Below, one piece after another: positions 46,135-56,464 of a DNA stretch of 64,000 bases (position 1 is its first letter; the number at the start of each line of letters is the position of its first letter). The position numbers and the translations under genes are program-made. The DNA lies in contig JALVUQ010000086.1 of assembly GCA_027035575.1 (NCBI GenBank), forward strand, positions 1 to 64,000. Reading direction: 5' to 3'. The notes below the pieces were generated by a model. It saw only the letters and a list, made by a program, of their open reading frames with translations, ran no database searches and was not told where the DNA came from. The stretch comes from Desulfurellales bacterium. Lineage in GTDB: Bacteria; Campylobacterota_A; Desulfurellia; Desulfurellales; Hippeaceae.

Positions 46135-48307
46135 TTGTTTTTACAACCTCTTTCTTTAGTTTAGGCAGTGAATCCACAAAAACCTTCCCGTATGTCTTTC
46201 GTATTATTCTCGAATCGGTCACCAAAATTACACCTCTGTCATTTTTATCTCTTATCAGTCTTCCGAAGCCCTGTCTGAACTTCAAAACGGCTTTTGGTAA
46301 AGAGTATTCAAAAAAAGCGTTAACTCCCTGACGTTTCATAACCTCATATCTTGAACTCTCAACAGGAGTGTTGGGCACCTCAAACGGCAGTCTTGTTATA
46401 AAAACTATCGATAAAGCATCGCCTTTTACATCTATTCCTTCCCAAAAACTGCTTGTCGCAAACAGAAAACTTCTGTTTTTCTTAAATTCCTTCAGTGTTT
46501 CAAAATTATCAAAATCGCCCTGTCTTAAAACAACAAAGCCCAAGTTTTCAAGCTTTTCACAACTCAACTCGTATGTTTCATTCAACATCCTGTATGATGT
46601 AAAAAGAATCAATGCCCCCGCATCAACATCCTTTACGCCTTTTGCAATACTAACAATACACTTGGATAACGTATTTGCATACTCAGGAGAATCGGGGAAT
46701 GGCGTATCGCTTGTTATAACGAGTTTGCTTGTTGAGTCGTAGTCAAAACTGTTTTTGGCTATAAACTCATTTGCATCATCCACACCGACGGTTTTTTTAA
46801 AGAAATCAAAGTTGCCGTTTACGGATATAGTGGCAGATGTAAAAATAATGCTCTTCGCCCTTTCGTAAATATTTTCCCTAAGCGCCTCGCTTATTGACAA
46901 GGGCGTTATGTTGAAACGGACATAAGTTTGTGTCTTTTTAATCCATTTTATATCAGAGCTCTCGTTCTCAAAAAAAAGATTTAAGGCATTTGAATAATCG
47001 CTTAAAGATTGAGCTACTGCGGATATATCAACATTATCTTTCCAGTGTTTCAGTTTAAGCGAAAGGTTATAGACGGCATCCGATAAGATGTTTATAGGCG
47101 GTTTAAATTCATAAAAGTTTTCTGCATTGACGGTAATCTCATCCTCTTTAAGTCCGCCGAAAAATTCCAACACCTCTTCTATAGCCTCTTTCACCTTTTT
47201 TAGCTCATTCACACACTCCGTTTTCTTTTTATCTTCTGCAACTTCAGACAGAAGTCCCGTTTCTTTACGTTTCTTTTTCATATAAAGCCTGTCCAACAGT
47301 TTTGAAATCTCGACAGTCGATACCGTTTGCGTAAAATAGTTCGTGGCATTTTTTTCCAGATTGTGAGCCTCATCAAAAATAATAGCATCATAATCCGGTA
47401 AAACACCAGCTTCTTTAACCAAAGCATCTGATAAAACGATATGGTGGTTTGCCACTATCAAATCGGCAGACTCAAGCGAAGCCCGCGCTTTGTAATAGAA
47501 ACATCTGTTTTTATAGTACGGGCATTTGGTATGTGCACAGGTTAAGCTTGTGCTTGCAACCGACTCCCATAAAGCTTCGTCAATCGCATTGGCAGATGTA
47601 AACAATTCAGCCTTAACCCCAGTCTTTGTTGAGTTTACAAACGATTTCAACTTTTCATAAGAACCGTCCTCAAACAAAAACAGATTACCCTTCTTAAAAA
47701 TCGAATCCGCTTTTCTTTTACAAAGATAGTTAGACCTGCCCAACGCTACTTTTGCGTCAAAATCAATGATATTTTTAAGAACAGGCAAATCTTTTTCCAT
47801 AAGCTGCCTTTGCAGATTTATAGTATTTGTTGAAACAACAACCTTTAGAGAGTGTTTTTTTGCATACAAGATGGAAGGTATAAGATACGCAAGGCTTTTT
47901 CCTGTTCCGGTGGGCGCTTCAAAAATACCAAATTTACCCTCCTCAAGACAGTTTTCAATCTCTTTAGATAGCTTAATCTGCTCTTTTCTTTCCTCAAAGT
48001 CTTTGAAAATCTTTTGAATTCTGCCGAATATCTCTTCTATTGACAAAACGGGTTTTTCAGGTTCACCTAAAACAACTACATCCTGGCGTTCTTTCTCAAA
48101 AAAAAGCAGATAGTCTATAACATCCCTGTACTGTACTCCGACATCGAACGCATCTTCCATACTATCCGAAAAAACAAGAATATTTCCATAAACGTTACCT
48201 TCTACTTTTTCTTCTATTGTTACCGTTTCTTCGGATATATTAACTCTAAACAGAGACGGAATTTCGCTTTTGTTTAAAATTGCCAATGAACTATTATCTA
48301 TCCTCAT
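46091..48307 (-). CDS. DinG/XPD-type ATP-dependent helicase
   Basis: A 738-residue superfamily 2 helicase. Walker A is [15 protein letters not shown] near residue 135, the DEAH box is [11 protein letters not shown], and the four iron-sulfur cysteines appear around [19 protein letters not shown] and upstream NYLCKRKA. The C-terminal motor ends with [16 protein letters not shown]. Such helicases unwind R-loops, D-loops and G4 DNA 5'-3'. There is no exonuclease domain, unlike Gram-positive DinG. It overlaps purF (ATGA). Confidence 0.9.
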   Translation of the reverse strand: MRIDNSSLAILNKSEIPSLFRVNISEETVTIEEKVEGNVYGNILVFSDSMEDAFDVGVQYRDVIDYLLFFEKERQDVVVLGEPEKPVLSIEEIFGRIQKIFKDFEERKEQIKLSKEIENCLEEGKFGIFEAPTGTGKSLAYLIPSILYAKKHSLKVVVSTNTINLQRQLMEKDLPVLKNIIDFDAKVALGRSNYLCKRKADSIFKKGNLFLFEDGSYEKLKSFVNSTKTGVKAELFTSANAIDEALWESVASTSLTCAHTKCPYYKNRCFYYKARASLESADLIVANHHIVLSDALVKEAGVLPDYDAIIFDEAHNLEKNATNYFTQTVSTVEISKLLDRLYMKKKRKETGLLSEVAEDKKKTECVNELKKVKEAIEEVLEFFGGLKEDEITVNAENFYEFKPPINILSDAVYNLSLKLKHWKDNVDISAVAQSLSDYSNALNLFFENESSDIKWIKKTQTYVRFNITPLSISEALRENIYERAKSIIFTSATISVNGNFDFFKKTVGVDDANEFIAKNSFDYDSTSKLVITSDTPFPDSPEYANTLSKCIVSIAKGVKDVDAGALILFTSYRMLNETYELSCEKLENLGFVVLRQGDFDNFETLKEFKKNRSFLFATSSFWEGIDVKGDALSIVFITRLPFEVPNTPVESSRYEVMKRQGVNAFFEYSLPKAVLKFRQGFGRLIRDKNDRGVILVTDSRIIRKTYGKVFVDSLPKLKKEVVKTNEIKDSVCSFFGSC

Positions 48308-49662
48308 TCTCTATCGAATTCCACCGGATAATCCCCGTCAAAACAGGCAAAACAGTATCCCGTTTCGCCGACGACCTTCTTCAGTCCTTCAATGGAGAGA
48401 TACTCCAAAGAATCAGCCGTAGTGTATTTTCTTATCTCTTCCGTTGAGTGAGATGATGCTATCAACTCTCTTTTTGTGGGTGTATCCATACCGTAAAAAC
48501 AGGGAGAGATAACGGGAGGTGAGGATATTCTCAAATGCACCTCTTTGGCACCTGCGCTTTTCAACATTTTAACTATTCTTTTACTTGTCGTACCTCTGAC
48601 TATCGAATCGTCAACAACAACAACCCTCCTGCCTTTAAGAACATCTCTTGACGGGTTGAGTTTTAACCTGACTCCGAAATGCCTGATGGTCTGTGTCGGT
48701 TCTATAAAAGTCCTTCCGACATAGTGATTTCTTATCAGCCCGAAATCAAAAGGAATACCTGATTTCTTTGAAAATCCCAACGCTGCCGGGACACCTGAAT
48801 CCGGCGTAGGTATAACAATATCGGCTTCAACAAAAGACTCTTCAGCCAATACTTCGCCCATTCTTTTCCTGATTGAGTATATATTTTTCCCCCACAGGTA
48901 GGAGTCTGGTCTGGAGAAATATATATATTCAAACACACACTTTTTCTCATCGGTTACATCAAACACATTTGGGAAATGCTTAACCCCTTCGTTACCCGCA
49001 ACGACAATCTCTCCCGGGTTAATATCCCTTATAAATTCCGCACCTATCAAATCAAATGCGCAGGTCTCGCTTGCAAAAACGGTGGCATCGTCAAGTTTCC
49101 CCATAGACAAAGGTCTGAAACCCCAAGGGTCTCTTATTGCGTATACCTCATTTTCTCTCATAATTATCAATGAAAAAGCGCCCTTCAATACCTTAAGAGC
49201 ATCTGTCAATCTGTCAAAAAACGTTGTTTTCTGGCTTCTTGCAATCAGGTGTATAATAACCTCGGTATCGGAATTAGAATTGAATATGGCTCCGTCATCA
49301 ACCAGTTCTTTTTTTATTCTGTTCGCATTTATTATATTTCCGTTGTGCGCTATTGCTATCTGCCCCATATCGAAATGTGCAAAAAGGGGTTGTATGTTAG
49401 CAATTGAATCATCTCCGAAGGTTGAATATCTGTTGTGCCCTATCGCAACGTTTCCTCTCAAAGATGATATGTTATTTTTGTTAAATACATCGTTTACAAG
49501 CCCGCAGCCCTTATGTTCGTAAAATTGAATTCCGTCTGTTGATACTATGCCTGCGGCCTCCTGCCCTCTGTGTTGGAGAGCATGGAGACCCAAATAGACA
49601 TAATTTGCGGCTTCGGATTTGTTATATATTCCTACAATGCCGCAATATTCCTTTAAATTCAT
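48304..49662 (-). CDS. purF: Amidophosphoribosyltransferase
   Basis: A 452-residue enzyme for the first step of purine synthesis (PRPP plus glutamine to phosphoribosylamine). The nucleophile is Cys7 (EYCGIVGI), which would be exposed by removing a short propeptide, as in the Bacillus form. The PRPP loop is [16 protein letters not shown]. Cysteines for the structural [4Fe-4S] cluster are retained ([24 protein letters not shown] near the end). It overlaps dapB and the helicase gene by four bases each. Confidence 0.96.
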   Translation of the reverse strand: MNLKEYCGIVGIYNKSEAANYVYLGLHALQHRGQEAAGIVSTDGIQFYEHKGCGLVNDVFNKNNISSLRGNVAIGHNRYSTFGDDSIANIQPLFAHFDMGQIAIAHNGNIINANRIKKELVDDGAIFNSNSDTEVIIHLIARSQKTTFFDRLTDALKVLKGAFSLIIMRENEVYAIRDPWGFRPLSMGKLDDATVFASETCAFDLIGAEFIRDINPGEIVVAGNEGVKHFPNVFDVTDEKKCVFEYIYFSRPDSYLWGKNIYSIRKRMGEVLAEESFVEADIVIPTPDSGVPAALGFSKKSGIPFDFGLIRNHYVGRTFIEPTQTIRHFGVRLKLNPSRDVLKGRRVVVVDDSIVRGTTSKRIVKMLKSAGAKEVHLRISSPPVISPCFYGMDTPTKRELIASSHSTEEIRKYTTADSLEYLSIEGLKKVVGETGYCFACFDGDYPVEFDRE

Positions 49663-50462
49663 TTTAGGTTCAAAACATCCTGCATATTGTAAAAACCCGG
49701 CACCTTATCTATGACCCACTTTGCGGCTTTCAAAGCCCCTAAAGCAAACGTGTCCCTCGAGGTTGCTTTGTGCGTCAACTCTATTCTTTCTCCCAATCCT
49801 GCAAAGACAACCGTATGGTCACCCACAACATCGCCACCTCTTAAACTCATTATGCCGATTTCCTGCCTGTTTCTTTCTCCGATATTCCCCTGCCTTCCGT
49901 AAACGGCAACCTCGTCCAAATTGTGACCTATACCTGCCGCAGCGTGCTCTGCCAATTTCAATGCCGTACCGCTCGGCGCATCCTTTTTAAATCTATGATG
50001 CATCTCGACTATCTCTATGTCGTAGTCGTCTTTCAGAATTTTTGCCACATCCTCGACCAATTTAAACAGAATATTCACACCCAAACTCATATTGGGAGCA
50101 AGCACTATCGGAATTCTGACAGACAATTTTTTTATTTCATCAAGCTCTTCGGGTGAAAATCCTGTGGTTCCTATAACCATAGCTTTTTTATTTTCGGCAG
50201 CAGCTCTGACGTTTGAAAGAGTTGATGCAGGTGTGGAAAAGTCTATTATAACCTCACCGTCATCCATAACATCGTCGAGTTTATATGTAACCTCAATATT
50301 TTTTTCACCGATTCCACAAACAGCCCCTACATCGTTTCCTATATATTTTGAATTCTTTGCCTCAATTGCACCGATTAACTCCAGTTCGTCATCGTTTTCA
50401 ATAAGGGCGCAAATCCTTTTCCCCATTTTTCCGCCTGCGCCGCATACTATAGTTCTTATCAT
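49659..50462 (-). CDS. dapB: 4-hydroxy-tetrahydrodipicolinate reductase
   Basis: A 267-residue NAD(P)H-dependent enzyme of the diaminopimelate/lysine pathway. The Rossmann start is [12 protein letters not shown], with [18 protein letters not shown] and the active-site [15 protein letters not shown]. It lies with dapA, dapF and lysA in one run, so meso-DAP for peptidoglycan and lysine are made from one operon. The aminotransferase step is not encoded in the cluster. Confidence 0.96.
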   Translation of the reverse strand: MIRTIVCGAGGKMGKRICALIENDDELELIGAIEAKNSKYIGNDVGAVCGIGEKNIEVTYKLDDVMDDGEVIIDFSTPASTLSNVRAAAENKKAMVIGTTGFSPEELDEIKKLSVRIPIVLAPNMSLGVNILFKLVEDVAKILKDDYDIEIVEMHHRFKKDAPSGTALKLAEHAAAGIGHNLDEVAVYGRQGNIGERNRQEIGIMSLRGGDVVGDHTVVFAGLGERIELTHKATSRDTFALGALKAAKWVIDKVPGFYNMQDVLNLK

Positions 50463-50472
50463 ACAACTCCCC

Positions 50473-51354
50473 CTATTTTATTAACTTCATATTTTGTAAA
50501 ACTGCTTTCAGCTTTTCTTTATTACCTTCACTCATCTTACACAGTGGCAGTCTGAACTCCTCTTCTATTAATCCCATTAAATGAACAGCTGTTTTTACAG
50601 GTATGGGATTCGTTTCATAGAACATCGCTTCGTGCAGTTTAAACATTTTGTGGTGCAGTTTCTCTGCCTCTTTATAGTTTCCGGCGTCTATTTCGTCATA
50701 CTGCCTTGCCACCAAATCGGGTGCAACGTTTGCCGTAACGGAGATTACACCGACTCCGCCTATTGACATCATAGGCAACGTTAAGAAATCATCCCCGCTT
50801 ATTACCTCGAAATTGTCCGCCTTGCCCTCTATAATTTTTGAAACCTGGTTTAGAGAACCGCTTGCCTCTTTTATTCCGATTATATTGTCAATCTCAGAAA
50901 GCCTGATTGCAGTTTCGGGTAGAATATTAACGCTCGTTCTTCCCGGAACGTTGTACAAAACAAGCCCTACTTTGATATTCTCCGCTATTGTTTTGTAGTG
51001 TTGATACAGCCCCTCCTGTGTTGGTTTGTTATAGTAAGGAGAAACGGAAAGAATGGCATCAGCACCGGCTTTTTCAGCAATTTTAGCAAGTTCTGTAACC
51101 TTTTTTGTATTGTTTGTTCCTGCTCCGGCTAAAACGGGTATTTTTCCCCTGCACTCATCGACGCTAACCCCTATAACACGTTCGTATTCATCCAAAGAAA
51201 GCGTTGCAGCCTCTCCTGTAGTTCCGCAAGGCACCAAACCGTCAATTCCGTTATCTATCTGCCTTTTTATTAGTTTCCTAAAACTGTCTTCATCAAATTC
51301 ACCGTTCTTGAAAGGTGTAACAATTGCAACCATAGCCCCTTTTAACTCAAACAT
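50473..51354 (-). CDS. dapA: 4-hydroxy-tetrahydrodipicolinate synthase
   Basis: A 293-residue class I aldolase condensing pyruvate with aspartate semialdehyde. The pyruvate loop is PCGTTGEAATLS, with LYNVPGRTSVN holding the catalytic Tyr, and the Schiff-base lysine in IGIKEASG near residue 162. Length is typical. It sits 10 bases upstream of dapB and 15 after dapF. Confidence 0.97.
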   Translation of the reverse strand: MFELKGAMVAIVTPFKNGEFDEDSFRKLIKRQIDNGIDGLVPCGTTGEAATLSLDEYERVIGVSVDECRGKIPVLAGAGTNNTKKVTELAKIAEKAGADAILSVSPYYNKPTQEGLYQHYKTIAENIKVGLVLYNVPGRTSVNILPETAIRLSEIDNIIGIKEASGSLNQVSKIIEGKADNFEVISGDDFLTLPMMSIGGVGVISVTANVAPDLVARQYDEIDAGNYKEAEKLHHKMFKLHEAMFYETNPIPVKTAVHLMGLIEEEFRLPLCKMSEGNKEKLKAVLQNMKLIK

Positions 51355-51369
51355 AATTCCCCCCTAAAA

Positions 51370-52203
51370 TTAATACTTCCAAGCTTCTTCCGTCATAGTT
51401 CCTATATAAGTTAACGTTGCATCCCCTTCGAGAAACACTTTTTGAATTTCGTTTTGCTCGGCTTCAACATAAACCCTTAAAATTTTTCCGCTTTTTGTAT
51501 GAACATTAACGGGTGAAACGACTTTTTTATTGAGCATTGCCACAAGGGCGACAGCGGTAGCACCCGTTCCGCAAGCCAACGTTTCCCCCTCAACCCCACG
51601 CTCGTAAGTCCTCATTTTTATATTTTCCTCATCTATTATCTCTGCAAAATTGGCATTTGTGCCCTCAGGCTTGAAATAGTCGTGATATCGTGTTTTTGCT
51701 CCAAGTTCTTTTACATCGACATTATCAACGTTATCCGTAAAATAGACTACGTGCGGAACCCCCGTGTTGATAAAGTTTGCTTCCAAATCAATGCCTTCAA
51801 GTTTAAGACCGCTCTTATAATCCTTAGGCATTGTCAATTGAACCTTAACGGAGTTCAAACCCGTTATCTGCGCACTGATTATACCGGCTAACGTTCTAAA
51901 CCTCATCTCAATCGGCGCTAAATTGTTAAGGTATGCGAACCTTGCGGCACATCGCGAACCGTTTCCGCACATCTCAACCTCAGCTCCGTCATTATTAAAA
52001 AATCTCCACCTGAAGTTACACTCATCGTCCTTTTCTATCAAAATCAAACCGTCGGCGCCGACAGAAAGAGCCCTTGCGCAAACCTTCACCACAAAATCCC
52101 TGACGGATATATCCAGGTTATCCTCAACGACCTTCTCTTGATTGTTGATAATGATAAAATCGTTTCCGCTTCCGTTCATCTTAAAAAATGGTATCTTCTT
52201 CAT
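51370..52203 (-). CDS. dapF: Diaminopimelate epimerase
   Basis: A 277-residue cofactor-independent epimerase converting LL- to meso-diaminopimelate with two catalytic cysteines. The first is in CGNGSRCAARFA near residue 79 and the second in LACGTGATAVAL near residue 215. The N-terminus KMNGSGNDFIII is classical. Its start overlaps the lysA stop by four bases. Confidence 0.97.
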   Translation of the reverse strand: MKKIPFFKMNGSGNDFIIINNQEKVVEDNLDISVRDFVVKVCARALSVGADGLILIEKDDECNFRWRFFNNDGAEVEMCGNGSRCAARFAYLNNLAPIEMRFRTLAGIISAQITGLNSVKVQLTMPKDYKSGLKLEGIDLEANFINTGVPHVVYFTDNVDNVDVKELGAKTRYHDYFKPEGTNANFAEIIDEENIKMRTYERGVEGETLACGTGATAVALVAMLNKKVVSPVNVHTKSGKILRVYVEAEQNEIQKVFLEGDATLTYIGTMTEEAWKY

Positions 52204-53444
52204 AGGGTCTCACCTTTTATCAAATCCTCAAGATTCTCTCTTTGTCTTATTATTTTATAGCTATTTCCATCAACCATCACCTCTGCCGCCTTTGCTCTTG
52301 AATTGTAGTTACTCGACATAGTAAATCCGTACGCTCCGCTGCTGAACACAGCGAGATACTCTCCGTTTTGCGCATCCTCAATCTCATAGTCTCTTGCCAA
52401 AAAATCCCCTGTTTCGCATATCGGACCTACAACATCGCATACTATTTTTTTATTTTGCCCTTGTTTTATAGGTTGAATTTCTTGGAAAGCGCCATAAAGA
52501 GAAGGTCTTATCAAATCGTTCATTCCGGCATCGACAATAATAAAGTTCTTGTTAACATTTTTTTTATGATAAATGACCTTCGTTACCATAATTCCGCCGT
52601 TACCGACAAGAAATCTGCCCGGTTCACACACAAGCAAAACATCCTTAAAGTCTTTAAAAGCCTCCTCAACCTGCTTGGCGTATGTTTCAACAGAAGGCGG
52701 GTTGTCTTTTTGTCTGTCATACACTATTCCAAGCCCGCCGCCGACATCCACCGCTTTAAACTCTATGCCTTTGGAAAGCAGCTCTTTCATAAGATTGGCA
52801 ACCTTAACCGAAGCATCGTAAATCGGCGTCGAATCGAGCAGCTGGCTGCCTATATGGAACTGCACTCCGTAAATCTCTATATTGTCAAGCTCTTTTGCTT
52901 TTAAATAGGCATCAAAAGCCTCCTCGTACGGAATGCCGAATTTATTTTTCTTCAAACCAGTTGAGATATAAGGATGGGTTTTCGGGTCAACATCAGGATT
53001 AACTCTAAATGCTATTCTTGCTTTTTTGTTAAGCGATTTAGCCACCTCGTTCACCGCATAAAGCTCGTCGGTTGATTCGAGATTCAGCATCATAATCTCA
53101 TTTTCAATGGCATATTTTATCTCATCCTTTGTCTTGGCAACGCCGCTAAAAACAATTTTTGACGGTTCTATATTTGCTTTAAGAGCCCTGAACAGTTCTC
53201 CCTTTGAGACTATATCCGCTCCGCTTCCCAATTTTGCAAATGTGTTTATAACGCTTAAGTTACTGTTTGCCTTAACGGCAAAGGATATGCAGTGTTTTCT
53301 TGAAAATGCCTTGTCAAATCTCTTGAATTGGTCTTCAAAGTGCTTCTTTGAATAGATATAAACCGGCGTTTTAACATCTTTGACAATATCTTCCACCTTA
53401 ATATTCTCAACATATAACTCGTTATCGATATATTGAAAACCCAT
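52200..53444 (-). CDS. lysA: Diaminopimelate decarboxylase
   Basis: A 414-residue fold III PLP enzyme that makes lysine from meso-DAP. The PLP lysine is in FAVKANSNLSV near residue 59; HIGSQ, DVGGGLGI, EPGRFLVG and the C-terminal GPICETGDFLARD are typical. It is nine bases after the Lut-type gene and overlaps dapF, so it opens the DAP/lysine block. Confidence 0.96.
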   Translation of the reverse strand: MGFQYIDNELYVENIKVEDIVKDVKTPVYIYSKKHFEDQFKRFDKAFSRKHCISFAVKANSNLSVINTFAKLGSGADIVSKGELFRALKANIEPSKIVFSGVAKTKDEIKYAIENEIMMLNLESTDELYAVNEVAKSLNKKARIAFRVNPDVDPKTHPYISTGLKKNKFGIPYEEAFDAYLKAKELDNIEIYGVQFHIGSQLLDSTPIYDASVKVANLMKELLSKGIEFKAVDVGGGLGIVYDRQKDNPPSVETYAKQVEEAFKDFKDVLLVCEPGRFLVGNGGIMVTKVIYHKKNVNKNFIIVDAGMNDLIRPSLYGAFQEIQPIKQGQNKKIVCDVVGPICETGDFLARDYEIEDAQNGEYLAVFSSGAYGFTMSSNYNSRAKAAEVMVDGNSYKIIRQRENLEDLIKGETL

Positions 53445-53453
53445 TGAAACCTC

Positions 53454-55496
53454 CTAACTGTTTGTGAGTATTTTATCCAAATAGCTTACAAAATGCAATA
53501 ATTCTATGTTCATACCGGCAGCTTTAAGACCTCCGCCTATCTGCATCATACATCCGGGACAAGCGGTAACAAGACTCTGTAAACCTGCTTTTGAAATGTT
53601 ATCTGTTTTGTCCTCAAGGAGTTTTTTTGAAATATGAGGGTGCATAATGGAGTAGCTCCCCGCAAAACCGCAGCATCTGTCCGAATCGTTTATCTCTGTG
53701 AAATTAGGTTCGTTATCTAATAAAAAATCGTGCAACATCTGAGAGTAGTTTAAACCTCTTTTTAAATGACACGGGTGGTGATAACCGACAAATGAGCCGA
53801 GTCTATCCGTTTTTATGTTATTTTTTAAGATAAAATCAACAAAAAAGGCTCCCGCACACACTACTTTTGACGACAACCCTTCAGCTTTTTTATTTTTACT
53901 CAACAAAAGATAGTCTCTTTCTATCATATGGGCGCAGTGCGGGTCTAAAAATAGTATTTTATCACAATTTAAAGAAAGCAGATGGTCAATATTTATAGAA
54001 GCTGCTTTTTCAGCCGAATTTCTCTCGCCGTTATACCAGGCAGGCGCACCGCAGCAGGCTTTCTGTTTTATAACTCTAAGTTTAAGCCCCAACTTTTTTG
54101 CAACCGAGAGGGCATCTTTGCCTATATTCGTATATAAAAAATTGGTTGAGCATCCGGCAAACAAACACAGGGAAGAATCACTGCTTTTAATCATATCAAA
54201 CGAAGGTTTAATGCCGGGAAGCGGTCTGTAATCGACACCCAAAGTCTCATCAATAAACTTTATATTTGTTCTTAGCTCGTTTTTAAATAAAAAATGGCTT
54301 AACAGAGCACCAATACGCAAAAGAGGATAGTAATTTTCAAGGTGCTTTATTATCAAACCCTTGATGCCGGGAGTTGTTTTCGTGTTTTCAGCTTTTATAG
54401 CAAGTATCATCTCCTGCAAGTTGATTTTAGATGAGCATATCTCATCGCAAGCCATACAGCCTATACACAAATTTGCATATTCCCTTATGTCTGGCGTGTC
54501 CTGCGCGGCATAGGAAAGCAGTATTCCAATAGGACCCGCATAGGTTTTTCCTCTGAAAAATCCTCCTCCTACGGTGGTATAAACCGGACAGGCGTTTTGG
54601 CAGGCTCCGCAACGAATACAGTTGAGAATCTCTTTGTATTGTGCGTTCTTTCTCAACTTGCTTCTGCCGTTATCAACAAAAACCACATAAAACTTACCGA
54701 ATGGCTTTTTTAACACATCTATATAGCTTGTTGTAATTTGACCCGTAGCGGCTTTTGGAAGCAGCGTCAGTATCTCAAAGGCATCCCTGTCGCTTTCAAC
54801 AATCTTATCTATTCCTATAACGCATATAAGTGTTTTTTGTCTTATGACATTTTGAACATTGCCCTCATTGCTCACTATAAAAAAAGAGCCGCTTTCAACA
54901 GATGCCACATTTGCACCTATTATACCGCATTGGGCATCATAAAAATCTTTTCTTATTTTTTCTTTGGAAAAATCGACCATTTTTTTAACATCAAGCGGAA
55001 TATTCTCCTCAAAAACCCTATTTAAAAGCTCGTTTATCTTCTCTTTAGGCATATGAATAGCCGGAGCGGTCATATGGGTCGGCGGTTCGTTATTGATTTG
55101 AACCAACCACTCTCCAAGGTCTGTTTCCTTAACATCAAAACCCAGCTTATCCAAAAACTTATTTAGTCCAATCTCCTCTGTAGTAAGGGATTTTGACTTC
55201 ACAACCTTTTTTACAGCACTGCTTTTTAGTATGGCTAAGACGGCAGACAGGGCATCCTCTTTGCTTTCTGCCAAAAAAACCTCTATTTTTCTTTTTTGAA
55301 GTGTTTTTATAAACTTCTCAAGGTTGCCCTCCATATTTTGAACTGAGGTTTCCTTGATGGCTTTAACTTTTCTTTTTAGGGTCTCTATGTCGTAAAGTGC
55401 TTCAATTTTTTCTCTTTTGGCAAAATAATTTTGTCTTAACCTATCAAGGGCGTTATTTAAAAATCGATTTTGGGCATAATCTTTTTCATTTCCCAT
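53454..55496 (-). CDS. LutB-LutA fusion: LUD/ferredoxin/CCG-domain oxidoreductase
   Basis: A 680-residue fusion. Residues 1-270 match the LutB LUD domain (KSKSLTTEEI, TDLGEWLVQI, PPTHMTAPAIHMP). Two [4Fe-4S] sites follow: CIRCGACQNACPVY near 293 and CIGCMACDEIC near 345. The last 240 residues are LutA/GlpC-like with two CCG units (ACCGAPAWYNGE; HHPCHLKR, RCCGFAGSY, CPGCMMQ). In Bacillus the LutABC proteins oxidise lactate, and here LutA and LutB parts are one chain. No LutC or lactate permease is adjacent. It overlaps the preceding small gene by 11 bases. Confidence 0.88.
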   Translation of the reverse strand: MGNEKDYAQNRFLNNALDRLRQNYFAKREKIEALYDIETLKRKVKAIKETSVQNMEGNLEKFIKTLQKRKIEVFLAESKEDALSAVLAILKSSAVKKVVKSKSLTTEEIGLNKFLDKLGFDVKETDLGEWLVQINNEPPTHMTAPAIHMPKEKINELLNRVFEENIPLDVKKMVDFSKEKIRKDFYDAQCGIIGANVASVESGSFFIVSNEGNVQNVIRQKTLICVIGIDKIVESDRDAFEILTLLPKAATGQITTSYIDVLKKPFGKFYVVFVDNGRSKLRKNAQYKEILNCIRCGACQNACPVYTTVGGGFFRGKTYAGPIGILLSYAAQDTPDIREYANLCIGCMACDEICSSKINLQEMILAIKAENTKTTPGIKGLIIKHLENYYPLLRIGALLSHFLFKNELRTNIKFIDETLGVDYRPLPGIKPSFDMIKSSDSSLCLFAGCSTNFLYTNIGKDALSVAKKLGLKLRVIKQKACCGAPAWYNGERNSAEKAASINIDHLLSLNCDKILFLDPHCAHMIERDYLLLSKNKKAEGLSSKVVCAGAFFVDFILKNNIKTDRLGSFVGYHHPCHLKRGLNYSQMLHDFLLDNEPNFTEINDSDRCCGFAGSYSIMHPHISKKLLEDKTDNISKAGLQSLVTACPGCMMQIGGGLKAAGMNIELLHFVSYLDKILTNS

Positions 55497-55779
55497 ATTT
55501 TCTTCCCGTACGCTTACCCTTTTGTCTTCTTTTTATCTCTCTTGAGACCTTCATTCGTACATAAAATACAAAAAAAACCAAAAGAAAGGTAAAAATGCCC
55601 AATATAACAGTCGGCAGGGTGTAGCGGTTTTTTTCCATATTTTTGTTTATCTGTTTTTTAATTAAGACCTGTTTGTGATTGTCGGATGAGCCTGTTGTCG
55701 AAGCAGCAGTCACACTGCTTAAAGCAAAAAAGGATATAAATATTAAAACAAGCAGAACTTTTAATTTGGATATTACCAT
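55486..55779 (-). CDS. Small membrane protein of unknown function
   Basis: A 97-residue protein. A signal-like hydrophobic segment (about 7-26, ending SSVTAAS) is followed by a short polar stretch, then a membrane helix (about 55-77) and a very basic tail (RRQKGKRTGRKYGK). This layout recalls FliO, but likeness is too weak to name it. It overlaps the genes on both sides (7 and 11 bases). Confidence 0.6.
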   Translation of the reverse strand: MVISKLKVLLVLIFISFFALSSVTAASTTGSSDNHKQVLIKKQINKNMEKNRYTLPTVILGIFTFLLVFFVFYVRMKVSREIKRRQKGKRTGRKYGK

Positions 55780-56324
55780 AACGGTTCTATGACAACTCTA
55801 TGCGGAATATGAAGCCTGTCAATATCAAACACGGCTTTTTTGTTGCATATTTTTTTGGCAAACAGCTCAACCGGCTTTCTCGTTTTTAAATTTATCACCT
55901 TAACAAACATAGCGTATCCTTTATACGTATATGCGTATGTACCGTAAATAAAGTAGTCAAAACCTTTTTGTGGTATTATTGTCGTATTTGAGTCGTTTTG
56001 CTTCAACCATTTGGAGTTATCTATAACCGTGGCATCAGCTTTGCAGACACTCCACAGCTTTGTTTTTAAATCAAAAGCAAGATATCGACCGTCTTGGGTT
56101 ACCCTTTTGTTTAGGGTATCGATAAAGTTTCCTACGGCAATATCGGTAATATTGTCTTTACAAATCGCCACAGCTATGGAGTTCATAGTGCTTTCAAGGT
56201 TATCCATATAGGCAATTCTGTTTTTTATATCTATATTGTCACCAACGCTGAAAGGTTTAAGATTTACACAAGCTTCAAGCGCAACGCCGATAAGTATAAT
56301 GAACAAAAAAACAAACTTCTTCAT
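55773..56324 (-). CDS. FlgO-like lipoprotein
   Basis: A 183-residue lipoprotein with lipobox LEAC near residue 18. The body has the general layout of the FlgO domain: a helix with MNSIAVAICKD, a strand IAVGNFID, then TLNKRV and a later FIYGTYAYTYKGYAMFVKVINLKT-type region. FlgO is an outer-membrane flagellar accessory in Vibrio; here flagellar motA/motB lie 1.4 kb away. Likeness is modest. ATG 56324 is preferred to a TTG five codons upstream. It opens the long run towards STAS. Confidence 0.5.
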   Translation of the reverse strand: MKKFVFLFIILIGVALEACVNLKPFSVGDNIDIKNRIAYMDNLESTMNSIAVAICKDNITDIAVGNFIDTLNKRVTQDGRYLAFDLKTKLWSVCKADATVIDNSKWLKQNDSNTTIIPQKGFDYFIYGTYAYTYKGYAMFVKVINLKTRKPVELFAKKICNKKAVFDIDRLHIPHRVVIEPLW

Positions 56325-56464
56325 AACTGAAAAATACAACGATACTCGATTGTAGTCAAGACAATAATACGAAAGAAGGGCTCAAATATAAAAATAAAAT
56401 CGGGCAATTTTCTAACAATAAAAACCTCTCACTCCAAAAGCACTATTAAATTTACTATACAGCC

